DNA of 64,000 bases from Thermomonas sp. (GTDB lineage: Bacteria > Pseudomonadota > Gammaproteobacteria > Xanthomonadales > Xanthomonadaceae). Under the pieces are notes generated by a model that was given only the letters and a program-made list of their open reading frames with translations, searched no databases and was not told the origin of the DNA. The stretch spans positions 496,001 to 560,000 of the forward strand of contig NZ_JAQSDO010000015.1 of NCBI RefSeq assembly GCF_029945965.1, given 5' to 3'. The translations under genes and the position numbers were made by a program. Position 1 is the first letter of the stretch; every line of letters starts with the position of its first letter. Shown here piece by piece: positions 62,467-64,000 of this stretch.

Positions 62467-63627
62467 GTGGATTTTGGTTTCACTGAAGAGCAGCTGATGA
62501 TCCAGGACGTGGCCCGGCGGATCGCGCAGGAGAAAATCGCGCCAAGCGCCGAATACCACGATCGTACCGGCGAATTCCCGCTCGAGAACATCCGCACCCT
62601 CGGTGTAAACGGCCTCATGGGGATCGAAGTGCCGGCCGAATACGGCGGTGCCGGAATGGACCCGATCAGCTATGTGCTGGCGATGATCGAAATCGCTGCG
62701 GCTGACGCGGCCCACAGCACGATTGTCTCGGTGAATAACTCGCTGTTCTGCAACGGCATCCTGAAATTCGGCACCGAGGCGCAGAAGCAGTTGTACGTAC
62801 GCGCGATTGCCGAGGGTCGCGAGATCGGCGCATTCGCGCTGACCGAACCGCAGTCCGGTTCCGATGCCACCGCGATGCGCTGCAAGGCGACCAAACAGGC
62901 GGACGGTACCTACGTCATCAACGGCAAGAAGAGCTGGATCACCTCGGGCCCGGTAGCCAAGTATTTCGTGTTGTTCGCGATGACTGATCCGGAAAAGGGC
63001 GCGCGCGGCATCACCGCGTTCATGGTGGATGGCGACCGTGCCGGTTTCCATCGCGGCAAGACCGAACCCAAGCTCGGCATCCGCGCGTCGGCGACCTGCG
63101 AGATCGAATTCAACGACTACATTGCACAAGCTGACGAAGTGCTGGGCAATGAAGGCCACGGCTTCAAGATCGCGATGAGCGTGCTGGACGCGGGCCGCAT
63201 CGGTATCGCCAGCCAGGCGATCGGGCTGTCACGGGCAGCCTACGAGGCAACTCTCTCCTATGTGAAGGAACGCAAGGCCTTCGGTCAGCCGATCGGTTCG
63301 TTCCAGATGACCCAGGCCAAGATAGCCGACATGAAATGCAAGCTGGATGCGTCGTTGGTGCTGACCCTGCGCGCGGCCTGGCAGAAGGGCAAGCATGACA
63401 AGGGTGGCGCACGCTTCAGCACCGAGGCGGCCGTCGCCAAGCTGACTGCGTCGGAGGCGGCGATGTGGATTACCCACCAGGCGCTGCAGATCCATGGCGG
63501 CATGGGCTATTCCAAGGAAATGCCGATCGAGCGTTATTTCCGCGACGCCAAGATCACCGAAATCTACGAGGGCACCAGCGAAATCCAGCGCCTGGTCATC
63601 GCCCGCAACGAGACCGGGCTGCGCTGA
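62467..63627 (+). CDS. acyl-CoA dehydrogenase
   Basis: The protein has 386 residues from GTG 62467, with GGAG 6 nt upstream (VDFGFTEEQLMIQDVARRIA); the open frame extends further upstream without similarity. FAD-binding signatures are GAFALTEPQSGSDATAM and WITSGPVAKYFVLFAMTD. The C-terminal half has QALQIHGGMGYSKEMPIERY, FRDAKITEIYEGTSEIQRLV, with the catalytic base Glu in IYEGTSE as in short-chain (butyryl-type) enzymes. It oxidises acyl-CoA to enoyl-CoA, passing electrons to ETF. It is divergent from the SahR-like gene. Confidence 0.93.
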   Translation: MDFGFTEEQLMIQDVARRIAQEKIAPSAEYHDRTGEFPLENIRTLGVNGLMGIEVPAEYGGAGMDPISYVLAMIEIAAADAAHSTIVSVNNSLFCNGILKFGTEAQKQLYVRAIAEGREIGAFALTEPQSGSDATAMRCKATKQADGTYVINGKKSWITSGPVAKYFVLFAMTDPEKGARGITAFMVDGDRAGFHRGKTEPKLGIRASATCEIEFNDYIAQADEVLGNEGHGFKIAMSVLDAGRIGIASQAIGLSRAAYEATLSYVKERKAFGQPIGSFQMTQAKIADMKCKLDASLVLTLRAAWQKGKHDKGGARFSTEAAVAKLTASEAAMWITHQALQIHGGMGYSKEMPIERYFRDAKITEIYEGTSEIQRLVIARNETGLR

Positions 63628-63662
63628 GCCCACGCCAAGACTCTCGTTGGGATGACAAGGCC

Positions 63663-63680
63663 GGCCGCCGGTGCGCGGCC
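63663..63680. repeat. short hairpin after the acyl-CoA dehydrogenase gene
   Basis: GGCCGC and GCGGCC form a 6-bp stem around CGGTGC in the 85-nt gap before the next gene. It lacks a T-run and is at best a weak transcript end. Confidence 0.3.
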
Positions 63681-63712
63681 ATCGTCCATTCAATGCATGG
63701 ATACACCAAGCG

Positions 63713-64000
63713 ATGAAAACCAAGACCCAGAATGCAAGCGACTTTGCCCCGAAACCGATCATGGCCGCGTTGGCCAAGCGCGTGCCCAAGACCCGCCTTT
63801 CCGAGGCGCAGGCATTCGCCAATGTGTTCTACCGGCGCATGGATCCGGATGAATATGCACAGCACGGCGCTGCTGGCTGGGCCGCATTGGCTGCGGACAT
63901 GCTGGAGTTCGCCCGCGTGCGCAAGCCGGGCAAGCCCCTGGTGCGCCTGTTCAATGCAAACCTGAAGCAACATGGCTGGGAGTCGCCGCATACCATCGTG
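63713..64000 (+). CDS. NAD-glutamate dehydrogenase (large type), N-terminal fragment
   Basis: Ninety-six codons are open to the right window edge from ATG 63713. The sequence KTRLSEAQAFANVFYRRMDP, AAGWAALAADMLEFARVRKP and NLKQHGWESPHTIV is typical of the N-terminal regulatory region of the very large (about 1600-residue) NAD-specific glutamate dehydrogenases of Proteobacteria, which deaminate glutamate to 2-oxoglutarate. Catalytic residues lie outside the window, so function is taken from the N-terminal similarity only. Confidence 0.8.
   Translation, partial: MKTKTQNASDFAPKPIMAALAKRVPKTRLSEAQAFANVFYRRMDPDEYAQHGAAGWAALAADMLEFARVRKPGKPLVRLFNANLKQHGWESPHTIV

Overview
The window is about 64 kb of dense, high-GC (roughly two thirds G+C by eye) chromosomal DNA from a gammaproteobacterium. 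It is most likely a member of the Xanthomonadaceae/Lysobacteraceae (Lysobacter, Luteimonas or Thermomonas type). The pointers are the smc-zipA-ligA order, mtnA next to gyrA, a GyrA with Gln at position 83, a DUF3011 protein, a methionine synthase split into two genes, and a large NAD-type glutamate dehydrogenase beginning at the right edge. This is a placement from gene content, not from a phylogeny. I see no rRNA, tRNA, CRISPR array, insertion sequence or prophage.

Region 1 (1-12777) is a glycan-uptake locus. It has the end of a TonB-dependent receptor, a lipoprotein of the glucoamylase-like/GH144 type, a sugar-binding lipoprotein, two ABC permeases, a 1039-residue secreted protein with a six-hairpin glycosidase core, a GH1 beta-glucosidase on the opposite strand and a MalK/UgpC-type ATPase. 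A palindrome of LacI-operator type sits between the GH1 and ATPase genes. The parts make one pathway: outer-membrane import, periplasmic cleavage, inner-membrane import and cytoplasmic hydrolysis. A beta-linked glucan is the best guess for substrate.

Region 2 (12778-33006) is core cell biology on the plus strand: smc, zipA, ligA, epmA, a secreted triple-repeat DUF3011 protein, mtnA, gyrA, and an alpha-2-macroglobulin lipoprotein followed by penicillin-binding protein 1C.

Region 3 (33069-47197) runs mostly on the minus strand. It holds a ferritin-like protein, a peroxiredoxin, a CbpA-type co-chaperone (plus strand), a PilH-like response regulator, a YhdH-type reductase, a LOG-family hydrolase, a DUF3147 membrane protein, the 2-oxoglutarate dehydrogenase genes sucA-sucB-lpd, and a coupled group purB / uL16 hydroxylase / acetyltransferase. 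Several strong hairpins lie between sucB, lpd and the next gene.

Region 4 (47302-56460) has fumC divergent from purB, a YtrA-type GntR-ABC operon with a clear promoter and overlapping operator, two FKBP-type prolyl isomerases (one with a duplicated N-terminal domain), ugd, slyX and a DUF2058 gene.

Region 5 (56464-64000) is a methionine/aromatic block on the minus strand: an ArsR-methyltransferase fusion regulator (SahR type), metH in two parts and prephenate dehydrogenase, all chained by 4-nt overlaps. Divergent to it are an acyl-CoA dehydrogenase and the start of a NAD-glutamate dehydrogenase.
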